Shown piece by piece: positions 37,670 through 49,993 of a stretch of 64,000 bases of DNA (positions are counted from its first letter, which is position 1; the number at the start of each line of letters is the position of its first letter). The notes beneath the pieces were generated by a model that was not told the DNA's origin, made no database searches, and saw only the letters and a list, made by a program, of their open reading frames with translations. Origin of the DNA: Parus major (lineage: Eukaryota > Chordata > Aves > Passeriformes > Paridae); the NCBI RefSeq assembly GCF_001522545.3, contig NC_031799.1:41825645-41889644 (forward strand). Direction: 5' to 3'. Made by a program: the position numbers and the translations under genes.

Positions 37670-40600
37670 TTTTTTTTTCTACCTACAAACCTGCTTGTTT
37701 GAACTACTTTCCATGAAAATGGGTATATTCTTTGAGAACTCATTAGACAATTCAAAACTTGAGTCTTTACCTCTGGAAATCCCATCTGACATAGCAGACA
37801 ATAGATAGTACCACAGCAGTAGAAGACTCCAAACCGCTCCTACAGTAGTCTGAGGTATTTTTCATGCATTTGACAATGACTAGAAGATAATTCAGAATTT
37901 TTAAATCATGATTTTAAATTGCTTCAATGCAGCACCAAATGTGATGAGAGTATCAGCTGGGTGTGGGTGCAGTTATGTGCAGGATCTGGTATGAAAGCCC
38001 CAGTCCAAGCCCTATGCTTGTGCTCTCCATTCTGTACCTCAAAATGTGTTGACCCAATTTCAAATTAGACTTGCTATCTGGGCTTTTTGTATTACCACAG
38101 ATGAAATATCCAGCAAAATCTTTGTTGTCAGCTGCTGATAGTTATTCCTTCCGAAGCCACCAGGAGCTGCTGGAGCTTTTGCTAAGCTTGTCTTGGCTGC
38201 AGCTTGCTTTTCACTCAGCTGTATATCTTGCAGTATGCCTGCATCTTCTTATATAAAAACAAGATGTTGTGAGTAAGAAAGGTGAACTGTGATGGTTGAA
38301 TCTTGTGATTATTTTATTAAATCTGCATCTGCAGCTTGCAGTTGAGTTGATTAAATTTTTTTACTTGAAAAAGGTAGTAAGTTAGAAGAGTATACCAATT
38401 TCTTCCCATCACTGACAAAATTGTGATTATTTTCTCTTGAACTCATTTCTATGTCTTTTAGAAGAATGACATAGGATATTGTCCCCAAAAGGAATGAGTT
38501 CAACGAATGTGATCAATTAAAATCAAATAGAAAAGGAAGTTGAGGCTGCTTTCATCCTTCCTGTGAAGAAAGGATTAACCCCTCTGATCAAAAGTTTTCA
38601 GCCCAGAAACTATGTCTGCCTTATGTAGTGATGCTCAGCTCCTGCATTGGGCTATTATTTTTACCTTTTACTGTTTGAATATATTTTTTATTCTTGTCAG
38701 ATGTCCACATTTTATTGCATGTGTTTATATATTCATTGGAGACAGCACAACTATAAAAAAGTTGACAGAAGAGATTTAAAAGGTTATATTTAGTTCCTGA
38801 GAAACACTCTTCAGACTTTCTCTGAAGTCACTGATCCCCAAATCACCTCAACATATATTTTACATTGCTGTTCATCATACAGTCCACAGTGGTGTACAGT
38901 TCTATCTGTGCCTGGTTAATAATAGGGAGTTAAGCAGACATCATTTTAGCTCTCTTCTTTCCTCTCTGAATTACTACCTGCTTGTTTGTTTGTTTTTTGT
39001 GGTTTTTTTTTCCCAAATATGTAAGATTTCATAATCTTCCTTCCCTGTGCTTTTTGTCAGTATTTTAATCTTATATGAAAATATAAGATGCAGCTGTGAG
39101 TACTTTGACATCAGGCTATTTCTTTTTTTAGTGTTTAGTTGTTGGTCCCTACTGTCTTCTTTTTTCTTAACAGCTGCCTCCTAAAACAACAATATCCTTT
39201 ATTCAGCTACTTGTGCATACTCTGTATGAAATCTGTTTTTCAATTTCTGTACTAATAGTATGCCTGACAGGTGCCTTCCTAATCTTCACAGCATAAATTT
39301 TCAAGAAAGTATTTTCTATTATGTGTAAAATGTGTAAAGATTCCCTTCTGAAGACATTTAATTTGTAAATGCATTTTCTGTTTAGTGTGTTTTTTTTCAG
39401 GAGCTGGCTCTGTTCCATTTTCTGCCATCATCAGCATAGATTGAAGATGTATATTTTTGTGTCTTACGTTATCCCTGAAAAGTTAACTACTATAAAAGTG
39501 ATGGGTTTTTTTTTTTTGGGTTGGGTTATTTTTTTTATTTTATTGTTGTTGGGTTTACCTTTTTTTCATTTGAAGCATATTAAAGTATCTGGAGCATAGT
39601 AGGTGACAGAAGGAAAAGATGGTGGAGACAATCTCATTTGCTTGATGATTCTGTATTTATCTCCAATGCCTTTTAATCAATTTATCTTTAAAAGATGATG
39701 TCACCAAAATGAAGAAACAATGGCAAGCATCTGATTAGATGGCAGAGTTAAAGGTGCTTTTGATATCTAAACTTAATTTTTTTCTGGAAGTGAAATAAAT
39801 ATAGATTGGCCATAATTTTGCAGAAACCATACAATTGAGCTTTTCTGCTGGGAATGGAGCTTCAATTTTGAATATGTCAGTAAAACCTAAGAGATGGATG
39901 TAGGTGCCTAACAGCAGAATTTGGGATCTGAATTTTTTGATTTCTTTTTCTTGGATAATTTTCGGCTTCTCCTTCTATCAATGCCCAGTCCCCTATAGTC
40001 TCTTAATGCCTCTTTCTCTGGGGCCAGAAAGGATCTCAAACACCTGCCATATACTTTTTATTGAGGTATTTCTGGCCCTTAATTTACAGCAGCTTTTAAA
40101 ATTGTTTGACAGCCATGCTGCAAACTTACTGGCCAATGCTAAATTTCTTTACAGTAACCCTGAAGAAGAAGTGTATCATGACTATTGGAGAATATATATT
40201 TAAATTGATAGTGACCTAAGACAGACTAGAGCATTCACTCTAAATGCTGGGCCATTTTAAAGATGCAGTATATAGCAGAGAACGTGAATGGTCCCTCTTT
40301 TCTCCTCTTTGTTACATGAGGCTTATGTATTTACTATCCCAAAGGATGCCTTGGCCACAGGTTCTCGTTTTGAGATCATAGGTTTCTGCTATCCGGCCCC
40401 AAATGTCAAGACTGTGCTGTTGGATTAATTTTTTCTTGCTAAATTTAATCTAAATAGAATGAATATTCTTGCTTTCCAATAATACCTTTCCCCCTCCCAA
40501 TTTATTTTCATCAGTATTGTATTTATACTGATTTTTACAAAGTTTAGATCTGTACAGTTATTTCAGTTATCTGAAGTATCTGTTTTACATCACTGCAACT

Positions 40601-40714
40601 GTAAGTATATGGTGAAATCGAAAGCCTTGGAATTTATCCTAAATGTCATATTGCATCCTTGGTCTCAATCACAAAAATAATTGATAACAGATTTAGTTGT
40701 GATCATGATTTCTT
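37670..40714. other. Non-coding DNA with T/G-rich runs
   Basis: No gene is recognised. T-rich and TTTG-rich runs occur around 38985-39013 and 39504-39570. The rest is unique AT-rich sequence. Confidence 0.55.
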
Positions 40715-41665
40715 GAATCATAATATAACCCTCAAAAGATCATCTGATCCAACCTTTCATGGGTGAGAATGCCTAGATGAGATTACACAGCACCCTGTCC
40801 AATTGCATCTTGAAAGCCTGCAGTGAATGGGACTCCACCACATCCCAGGATATTGTTCCCTGGAGTGAAGGATGGTTCCCAGTGCAAAAAGATTATTTCT
40901 TAAGTTGAAACAAAACCTATACCCATTGCACCTTTTCTTCTCTCTTACTTTATAAAGAGAAAGCTTATACTCTCTTTCTAACATCCTTTAAATACTGAAA
41001 GACTCTGATGAGGTTCCCAGTGAATTTCCTCTTCTCCTGGGACATGAGACCTGAATCCTTCAATCTTTCTTCGCAGGCCAGGTTGCCCTTCAGTTGTCTT
41101 AATGGCCCTACTTTTGAACTATCTCCAGTCTGTCCACATCTTTCTTGAATTGTGTGGGCCAGAACTGAGCACAGCAGTCCAGATGTGGCATGACAAGTGC
41201 TAAGATTAGGATGATCATGTCTGCATCTCTGCTAATAATACCCCTGTAGATGCAGCCCAGGATCTGATTTGCCTTTTTTACAGCGACTCAACTGACTCAT
41301 GTTCAGCTTGTTGTCCACGAGGACCCCCAGCATTGTTTATGTGGTTCCCCAGCCACATGGATCCTAGTCAGTACAGGGCTCTTTGGTTATCCTGACCCAG
41401 GTGCAGAACTTTGCTCTTGCTTTGGTTAGACTTTGTGCAGTTCTGTTCCTGCTAGCCCGCTGTATTTCAGCCTGACAAGGTCTCTCTGTAAGACAGCTCT
41501 CGCTTTGGATATGTCCACTTCAACACACAGCTTAGCATCATCATCATACCCCGTGAGGTTGATTTCAAACCCATCATCTGAGTCATTCATGAAGATGATG
41601 AAGATGTTGAACACTGTGCTACCCACTATTGATCCACTGGGGACTGCACATACAGACAGGCTGCC
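40715..41665 (-). mobile_element. CR1 LINE copy with reverse-transcriptase remnant
   Basis: The 3' end lies near 40715 (GAATCATAATATAACC followed by a GATCATCTGATCCAACC block). CR1 ORF2 blocks in reverse continue to about 41665, including GCAGCCCAGGATCTGATTTG near 41255 and the CCCAGGTGCAGAACTTTGC block near 41400. The minus frame in 41426-41698 keeps the reverse-transcriptase core: a V-P-S-G-S motif, then F-N-I-F, then Y-D-D-D at 41537-41548 where CR1 usually has F-A-D-D, then a Q-R-D-L stretch. The catalytic aspartate pair is retained, but the copy is truncated and interrupted, so it is inactive. Confidence 0.9.
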
Positions 41666-41698
41666 AACATGAGGAAAAAATCCTGTATTATTTCTCAA
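41426..41698 (-). pseudogene. CR1 reverse-transcriptase fragment
   Basis: About 80 codons of an uninterrupted minus-strand frame cover the catalytic palm of CR1 ORF2. Visible in order are V-P-S-G-S, F-N-I-F, D-D-G, Y-D-D-D-A-K-L and a Q-R-D-L-x-R-L helix. The first 15 or so residues (right of about 41665) do not look like CR1 and are probably flanking DNA. Normal ORF2 is about ten times longer, so this is a fragment and not a gene. Confidence 0.85.
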
Positions 41699-42460
41699 CC
41701 TATACTTCTAGAAGTCCATATGTAGCAGAGTTTGCGTTATGTTGGTTTTTAGTTGTTTTTTTATTTTTTTCCCTAGCATACTAAAAATATAGTCACTAAA
41801 TAAAATAGAGTGTAGCTTTTGCTGGTAGAAGGCAAGAGATGGGGGGATCTGCTCCTATAATCTCTCAGCAATTTTGAATGCAGGAGTAGCTGGGAGGATT
41901 GAAACTCAGTGTTATTTTCTTTTAGTTTTTTGGCTGGACGTAAGTATTGATGTAAGATCAAGATTAAGGATTTTTAATGTGATTTCCCAATAAATCTCTG
42001 TAAAGAGAGAGGATATTTTGATTGGCTGCTGTGTTGTCTTACTTTATTTTCAGAACAACATGAGAATGCAAACTCAAGTAATGCAAATTCTTGGGCCAAA
42101 TCTTTCATGTGAAAGAGAAATGGGGAGTTCTTCTGCTTTCCTTTCCCTCCCACATGTCCTGTGTGCCCAGGAGGGGCTAGGAGAGGGAGTGTAAGGACCT
42201 GCAAAGGTTTTGAACAAGCAGACAAGTGACATCCTCAGAAGCAGTCCGGCACCATGGCAGTGTGTGAGGGATTGTGAGGAGCAGGGAAGCACTCCAGAGG
42301 TGCTTCTGCTTTTTCTGTGAAGAGACCTGCATAACTCACAGAGCATTGGTTATCTGCTTGTAACTGGGAGGCAATGTAGCTCATGTGGTAGTTCATTCTG
42401 GAGCATGATTCTCCTGTCTATTAACAGTTTAATAAACTACTCCATTCCCTCCCTCCAGCA
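41666..42460. other. Non-coding spacer between CR1 copies
   Basis: No gene or repeat family is seen in this interval. It contains a T-rich run near 41740-41770. Overlapping minus-strand open frames of 83-90 codons near 41974-42346 show no domain. Confidence 0.5.
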
Positions 42461-42870
42461 GAATTATAGAATAGTTTAAGTTGGAAAGGTCCTTGAGAGG
42501 TCCTCTAAGTCCATCATTAAGTCCACCATTAAACCACGTTCATCAGTGGCCCATCTACACATCTTTTAAACGCTTTCAGGCGTGGTGACTCAACCACTTC
42601 CCTGGATAGCCTGTTCTAGGGTTTGACAACCCTTCTGGCAAAGAAATTTTTCCTAATATCCAATTTCAAACTACTCTGGTGCAACTTGAGGCCATTTCCC
42701 ATTGTCCTGTCACTTGTTACCTGGGTGAAGAGACCAATCCCCATCTGGCGACAACCCTTTCTCAGGGAGTTGTGCAGAGGGAGTTGTGCAATACCTCCCC
42801 AGAGTCTCCTTTTCTCCTAAACAATCTTAGCTCCCTCAGCTGCTCCTCATAAGACTTGTGCCCCAGACTC
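42461..42870 (-). mobile_element. CR1 LINE fragment with intact 3' end (left piece)
   Basis: It begins with GAATTATAGAATAGTTTAAG, the CR1 3' terminus with its ATTCTAT-type end repeat. It runs through CTGGCAAAGAAATTTTTCC and CCATTGTCCTGTCACTTGTT blocks, and ends after CTCCTCATAAGACTTGTG near 42870. This is the classic 5'-truncated 400-bp CR1 tail. A GGGAGTTGTGCA string is duplicated at about 42765-42792. Confidence 0.92.
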
Positions 42871-42896
42871 AATGCACTTTGAAAAGATACCCTGGA

Positions 42897-43150
42897 TCCT
42901 TCTCTTTTCCCATCTGAGCTGCCCCAGCTCTCTCAGCCTCTCCTTACATGAGAGATACTCTGTTCTGCAGCCATCTGAGTGGCCCTGCACTGGACACTTG
43001 CTTCGCTATGTCCATCTTCCTCTTGTACTGGGGAGGTCAGAACTGGACACAGCACTCCTGATGTGATCTTGAAGGGTCTCTCACTTGACCAGAAGGTGAT
43101 GCTTCTCCTAATTTCCTGACCCATAAGGATGCAGGTCTTCTTTGCCCTTA
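42897..43150 (-). mobile_element. CR1 LINE fragment lacking its 3' end (right piece)
   Basis: It begins inside ORF2 with CCCCAGCTCTCTCAGCCTCT near 42922, and continues through a TGAGTGGCCCTGCACTGGAC block and CTTGTACTGGGGAGGTCAGA. It fades near TCTTCTTTGCCCTTA at 43150. Its left part corresponds to the same CR1 position as the right part of the neighbouring 42461-42870 piece, so the two are not one collinear element. About 25 bp of non-CR1 sequence separates them. Confidence 0.88.
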
Positions 43151-43994
43151 GTGTGCATTAGAATTGTTGTTTCATGCTTGAAAAGCAGGAAGGCTTGCCC
43201 AGTAGTAGTCTTCTGACCAGCTGTAGAGAAAGCTGTTCCATGGAGTTGAAAGCATATTCTGTTACATGAGATGATTTCCAAATGCACTAGGGCTTATGCT
43301 CTTTCATCTTGCTGTCAGGACATTCTACACAGCAGAGAAAGCAGCTCAGCAAGCAGAATGTAAGCCCCAGGTGGCAAAGCCTGAAAAATGAGTTAAATAT
43401 AACTTTATGAAATAGCTTTAATGGCCATGGCAAATAGTACCCTTATGTTTGGGGTTTTTTACTTACTTACTTTTTACTTTTCCTTACTGTCAATGAGATA
43501 AAATGCAAAGAAAGAGAACCATATATGTGGAAGAAGATTGCTTTTCCTGGCAACTAATAAACTTAGAATTCTTCTCTATAACTGAGCTATGCCCACACAG
43601 ATACATCATCATGACTTAGTTTTGCATCTTTCCATCACTAATAGGAAATATAAAAGTGCTACTGTATGCATGCCTCTTTTCTCACATACTTCTCTGGGAG
43701 CAGAACTATAAGTCTTCTATCATTGCTACTTATTCAGGAAGAGTAAAACATGCTGTAAAATAAAGTAATAAAAAAAAAAAATAACAGAATAAAGCATACT
43801 AACATTTTCCAGTCTTAAAATTTTTTGCCCCCCCTTAAAGAGGCAACATCCTGAAGATGACTGCTAGGGCCCCTTGCAACACTGCTGTTGGAATGTGGGC
43901 ATTTTGCAGTTTCACAGGGCCACTGCCAAGTTAAACTTTAGAGAAGCTTCACTTACATGTATAACCATTTTTCTTCTGTTAATTTTTTCAAACT

Positions 43995-44190
43995 AATGTA
44001 ATACTGTAATATGTATATAATGTATATAATGTAATATGTAATAATGTAATAATGGTGTTTCCTCACCATGAAAAAATCACAGCAAGATTTTAGGAGGCTT
44101 TTGGAAAAAAGCTGACCAGAGGATTTTATAAAATGAACAATAATTTCATTTTTTATAATTTTTTTAAAAATTTTATAAATATTTTATAAA
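43995..44190. repeat. AT-rich low-complexity arrays
   Basis: At 43995-44055 there are repeated ATGTATATAATG and GTAATA units. At 44124-44190 the string TTTTATAAA occurs three times in T-rich sequence. Both behave like degenerate AT microsatellites. Confidence 0.8.
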
Positions 44191-44669
44191 GGTTATTTAT
44201 AGATAACTCGTAGCTGCAGCCACTGGAACTCAAGGTATAGCCAATGTCTTCTCTCTTTCTCTGTAATAATTATGACATACAGGAATTAAAAGAAATCCTC
44301 AAATCTCATCCTAGTTAGATTACTGAGTAGCAGAGGTGTGTAGTAGAATTTTTAAGATGTGTTTTAACATAAATAATATTTATTTTAAAAAAGAATGGGA
44401 AGAAGGAGAAAAATTAAGGGAAAATAACATATAGGAGAAAAAAAGTAGTGGACTGTGGTAACAAAAGGTCTGACAGAAAATGATAAGTTCTGCTGGTGAA
44501 ATTATGGTTGTGTAAAAGCTTGATATGTTGCAGCCTTCTCTGAGCAAGCAAGAGCATGATGCTATAATACAGAAATGTGGCTAAATACAGAACCTTTTCT
44601 TCAAAGGCTTAGTTTGTGTTAAAACATTATAAACATTACAAAAACAACCAAGGTTTTCTTTGTGAAAAA

Positions 44670-44716
44670 AGTAGTCTTAAATTTAAGTAAGACTACTTAA
44701 GAGTAGTCTTAAATTA
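44670..44716. repeat. Combined inverted and direct repeat
   Basis: AGTAGTCTTA (44670-44679) pairs with TAAGACTACT (44688-44697) across an 8-nt loop. The left arm then reappears in direct orientation as AGTAGTCTTAAATTA at 44702-44716. The pattern fits a small fold-back slippage event. Confidence 0.93.
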
Positions 44717-45735
44717 TCATCCTTTAACTCAGTTCTCAGATCAGAGGGGCTGATTTAAGATGAGGGATAGATCTGTGCTTGGAAGATATGAAGAGCCCAC
44801 CATGGAAAAGCCTTGCAGAGCATCAGCCAGGGAATGGGTAAACCAGACAATAATAGGACTTAGAGTCAGGTGTTGGCTTACTGATGACATATGGGAAATA
44901 GTTTAATATTAATAACATTAAGCTGAAATACAATCTTCTGCAGAGCATAGTCTGCTCTTAGTTTCAGAGTTTAAATTGTGAGAATGTAGATGGTTTATGG
45001 ACAAAATTAGATGATTTTGACTTTAAACCTGAGAAGAATGCTCTCCTTCAGTGCCATCTGATGAATTAAAGGACCTCAGAAGCTAAGTTCTAAAGAAATG
45101 CTGATTGCTATAATCTGTATGTTTGCATTTTAAGGAGTAGCCTTGGAGAATCCATGCCAGAGCCATTCTTCCCTACCTGTGAACTACAGAAAAAAAGTGC
45201 CACATTATTTCTAGCTTCAGTTTTCTTCAGCATTAAGGGAAGATTGATGAAAATGGGAGTAGAGAATTGGTTACAGATTGCTATGAATGGACAGATTTTG
45301 GAGATCACAACTTGGATGTAAAAGTGGTTGAAGACTAAATGATTTCCCTGGTACTAAGAATCATGTTTGTGGAAGAAACATATCACCAAGTATCACCAAT
45401 TTCATATAGATCATGTGTGTTGTGTATTTATATTTTAGTCAGATCAGCCACAGGACACAGAGCATGTATGCTTCCTCCATGCCTCTTTCATGTTGTCTTT
45501 GGGAAAACACATGAGGCTGATCACACAGAGCATATTGTTTGAAAATACCTTGAATAAATATAAAATATCAGACTGTATTAGAAGGGCACAGATTTTCCAC
45601 TCTCTACTTGCAGGCTGAAATTTGGATTTGTATTGTTCTGAAACTTTGGTGTGTGAGCAAATGCACTTTAGAAGACGGAATTGAGGGACAGGGGATACAC
45701 CTTGGAATATTTGGCATTTTAAGCCTAGTGATAAA

Positions 45736-45765
45736 ATTTATTTATTTATTTATTTGTTTATTTAT
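45736..45765 (+). repeat. (TTTA)n microsatellite
   Basis: About seven TTTA units with one G interruption (TTTG) are present. It is a simple repeat with no gene overlap. Confidence 0.95.
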
Positions 45766-47214
45766 AGTTTATCCTGAATATATCCATGAATATAATATTC
45801 TACTTGAAACAATCTTTGGAAACTGTTGCACACAAAACACTGAAAACCAGTATAACAGTACAATGTAGCACTTCAAAAAAAGTTCATTTCATCATGAACT
45901 CTTTTCCTATCTTTAAAAGCCTACTTATCCTGAATATATAACTAAGGTAGAAAACCCCAAAGAAAATTATATAAGAAGAAAATAAATCTAATTATTTCAA
46001 AGAACAGTTCTTGTTACTATCCTTCTCTTTAATCTCTTAGATTCTCTGTGACTTTACCTTGTTTCTCAGCTTCTGATTTGTCTGATTCTTGCCTGACATT
46101 ACAATGAGTCTGACAGAATGTGCATCAAATACCAATGTTAACTTTAGCTGTACTTTATGTAAGAAATTACCTTTTTGTAGGAGCTGTACAGAAGCTTGGC
46201 AGGAGCTAAGACATAATATCCGCAGCTCCAAAAAGAGCTTCATATTGCCAAGTCCTTGAGGCAGAAACATTGTCCCACTTTGTGCCCATCCAAAAGTGGC
46301 AGAGCCTTCTTCTGTGCTGGAAGCAATTTGAGTTTGTCTCTAGGTGTATTAGTCCATGCCATAGATTGTCTAAGAAGATGACTTTAATGAATATCTAATA
46401 AGCTTAATTTTTTCTCATCTGAAGTACATTTAATGCCATGTGCCTGCCCATATGTGGGCACAGAAATGCAGGAACTGTAGTATTGCCACAGTGTTCTGCA
46501 ATAGTTTCAGTTTATGTTCCTGAGTCTTCAGTTAGTTTCTCCATTGACCTGAGGCTCTCATAACAAAAAAAAGTCCATATTTTACAGAAAGATAAAGAAA
46601 CCTTTTAATTTTTCAAGAATGCACAGTCTCTTACTGAATCTCAAAATGAAACAAAAAGTAATTCTAATTAAAATTAGCTGAATTACTGAAAATTATGTAT
46701 TATTTTTGATTGCCTTCTTTTTCATTAACGTTTTCCTCAAACTACAAATCGTTGTGCAACTCAGGAGGATCTGGTCAGTGCTCAGTCAGCTCACTTTCTG
46801 CTCCCACTAGCAGGTAGCCCGCAGTTTGGCCAAGGATGACTGTCAGGAAGAAGCCACAATTCTCAGAACCATGTGAAAAGGACAAGGAGCTGGTGACATT
46901 GTATCACAGAATAGAAGATAGCAGCTGAGGACAACAAGCAACAATCAACATGGGGTGAAGTTTGAAAGGAAAGAATGCAGCAGTGGGTAGCAGTCTCAGA
47001 ATAATTTAGGATTTTTAAGCAGATCCTTAGCAGATAAAACTAAATGATTTAATGCTTAATGTCCTGTATAGTTTATTTGTTATGGTTTCCTTTATAGCTT
47101 AGCAATTGTAAAGCATTTAAGTAGTTGTTTGCTACATCATTAGACCTCGCATCAAATGACCAAGTACAGAAATAAAACATGCACTTCATTTTACACTTCT
47201 GACACATTAAGTAG

Positions 47215-47320
47215 AAGTGATGTCACTACGAAACATGATCTCTTTGCAATGATTATATATCCTTCAAAAAATAGTTTGAAGTCTCAAAATCTTTTGCCAG
47301 ATACCTTCAGGAGAATAAAG
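47215..47320 (+). other. Speculative 106-nt exon-like segment
   Basis: It lies between an acceptor-like TTAAGTAG ending at 47214, preceded by a pyrimidine-leaning TTCATTTTACACTTCTG run, and a donor AAAG|GTAAGTTTT after 47320. One frame is open across it, ending in phase 0 at the donor, and the encoded residues have an ordinary, soluble-protein composition. No family is recognised. Chance is the simplest alternative. Confidence 0.15.
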
Positions 47321-49670
47321 GTAAGTTTTAAAAATAGTCACAGAGCTAATTAAGAGTTAAATGCTGTGGGAGTAAAAGGTCAGTTCTGCCTTCAAAAATT
47401 TAATAGCAGTACACCATGTGTCTCTGTATTTAGGCTATTTATTGTGTGTCTAGATCATATCAGTAGCCTCAGTCAGTCTGAAGATTAAAACAGGAGTCTA
47501 GTCTGGTGAGGTGCCACCTTTTGAGGAATTATCCCTGTCCCTGTGCAGAAGCCAGCCAGCAGCCCATGTGAGCAAGCAGTGAACAGAAGTGTTCCTCAGG
47601 TATGGGTGACTGCCATCACAGCACACGAGAGCTGCTGCTTAGCAAGCTTTGCAAGTGCTTGGGTGGAAAAAGAGAAGGCCCAGACTGGGTCACTGGTGAG
47701 AACCAGCCACATTTTTGGAAACTAGTACTAAAGTGAGAGTATTCACTGTGGCCATAAAGTAGCGCATAAAATGTGCAAAGATAAAATGTGGTAGAAGGTG
47801 CAAAACAACACATATGGTTGTTATGCCTTGGTAACTTTAAAGATGACTGTGAATTCAGATTTGAAGACAAGGGAGTTTTTTGCAGCTCTGTTTTTCACCT
47901 GGATTTTACATAAGACATGTCTAAGCTTTATGTTAGTAATATTTAGTAATGAGAATATTCAATGTTTACATGTATTTTTTATTTTTAAATGAGAAAATCG
48001 TATTTTCAGAAAGCAATCTTTCATACAAGATTGTGTGATACAAGATTAACATTGACCACATTTTAAGGTAAAATTTTTGAAGTCCTCATGTTTTTATTTA
48101 CTTCATTTTCAGGTTGCCTTCTGAATTACAGAATAGATAGAAAATAGAAGATTTGTGGAGGAAAATAGTCCTCCCCAAAGCTTTATTTCTCTTTTTTTCC
48201 AAAGGTACTGAATGGATTCTGCAAAGGCCCTGTAATGTTCCCAGTATATTACACATAAGTCAATTTATAATTCTTCCTGACCCCCATGTTACTTCTTCAT
48301 GAACTCTGTGGTGTTCCTCAGGTGATGGGAAAGGTGATGGTAAGTTCAGTTTAATAAAGTCTACAGCTCTTCTCCTTGCCCCACAATAAGGAAATTGAAA
48401 AACATCTGTCTTTCAGACATGTGTCTTAATTCCATTTCCTGTTTCTTGTACTAGGATCTGCAGTGAGCATTTTTGTATGTAATTCTCTCCTTTTGTATAC
48501 TTTTGTTATTAATATTATTGCTGTTACTATTCATTGTCGTATCCCATTCCTGTTTCCAGTAAATTGTTCTTATCTCATGTCATGATCTTCACCTTTTGTG
48601 CCTCCAATTCTCCTTTCTGGCCACCTGTGTCAGGGTGGGAATTAAAGAGGTAGAAGGAGGCAGGAGAGATTAGCAGTGTGGTTTGAAAAATCTCAGTGGG
48701 AGAATTAAACTGGGGAGTACCATTCCTGAATGATGACACTTTTCAAAGATAAATATAATTTTAAAAGGTATTTAAACAGTATTTAAAAATTCCAAGGAAG
48801 GTTGCATTTTTGAGAAAGGTTATGGGATAGTTACTGTATAGGATTAACACACCAGTCAGACATGAAATGTCAAACTGAGCTTTGTATTTCCTCTTAACCT
48901 TAACTTGGTTCCTTTGTAATTCCTCAGTGGTTAAATTATTTGTATTAAGTTATTTGCATAAAATTAGTTGCAGATCCAACACTGTTTCTACTTTCTCTTT
49001 CTTTGCATTTTTTAAAATACAAAATATTTTTAATCTTGATAATTTGTAAATGATTTAAAAAAAAATTAGCATCACCTGGCAAGTTGACTGGGAAAAGTCA
49101 AATGTTCAATAAAGTGTTTAACTAATCCACGAGAAAGTAGTCAGTCTGCAAAAAAGTTTTCAAATGCCTACTCCACAGGAAAGGGGAGAAAAACTCTGAG
49201 GTACTTACTGTCAAAACAACTGGGGTTTTTTGAAAGATCACTGGAAATTAATGGTCCTATGTGTACCATAAATACCATCTCTTGCCATTATATATATCTC
49301 TGCTATCCCCATGAAATCCATGCACTGTGACACTTGCCCTTAGATCACTAATCATGTCATCAGTAACACTGGGAGAATAGTCAGCAATTTCTCTCAAAGT
49401 CTGGATGGTTACATTGAGCTAGTGAAGCTTTTGGGCAACTTAGACGTTTCCTCTCTCTCTCAAATGCATCTCAACCTAAACAGCTAGTGTAGTGTTAGCT
49501 GTGAATATGCACTTCATGGATGTCAGCTAGTAGTTACAGGCATCATAGGCAGTCAACTCTATTATTTGCCTCTGGATAATTTAATCTGCCCAACAATGTC
49601 CTTTGTTATGACATCGTTTTTCTTTCCATCTTTAATGAATGTTACGATTGGCACACAGCAGGGCTCTTAC

Positions 49671-49993
49671 CTGGTGGTGGCTAAATCCCAGCATGTTTAC
49701 ATAGTGCTTGTGCTGCTCCTTCAGTGGTTCCCTGTCAAAACCAGTTGTTCGCTTATCTAATCACGTTTGTTTGCAGCCCCTGCTTCTTCTTTGGAGGATC
49801 ATCAGATGCCTTGGTGATGGTAGCCTTTGAGGGCTGGGCACACCTGAGCACATTAAGGATCTCTTCTGTGGTGCCAGCTGAATAGTCTGTGCAGCTCAAT
49901 GCGTTCTTAAACTCATCAAAACATCTGAAAATGGCCTGCTGTTTTAAAACAGGAATCTGTTGCTTGAGCTCTGGCCTTTCAGTTGTATGGGCA
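49671..49993 (-). pseudogene. Candidate degenerate coding exon, family unknown
   Basis: Reading the minus strand, a pyrimidine-rich TTTCTGTTTTC and CCAG acceptor-like end precede 49993, and a strong CAG|GTAAGAG donor follows 49671. From 49993 to 49753 one frame is open for 80 codons with coding-like composition: many charged residues, a lysine-rich P-P-K-K-K patch and few rare codons. The frame then hits a stop at 49753-49755. A second frame, shifted by one base, takes over from about 49763 and is open through the donor, with an L-K-E-Q-H-K-H-Y stretch. One small indel near 49755-49765 would explain the switch. This suggests a relic exon or pseudogene fragment, but I recognise no family and chance is possible. 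Confidence 0.27.

Larger units (their letters stand above)
43151..49670. other. Non-coding DNA with AT-rich and TTTA repeats
   Basis: No gene is recognised. Features inside are AT-rich arrays at 43995-44055 and 44124-44190, the inverted/direct repeat cluster at 44670-44716, the (TTTA)n run at 45736-45765 and a splice-bounded open segment at 47215-47320. Confidence 0.55.

Noticed and set aside
48308..48336. Possible microexon between a TTCCTCAG acceptor and a GATG|GTAAGTT donor
   Set aside because: The 18-nt span is almost certainly a chance arrangement.
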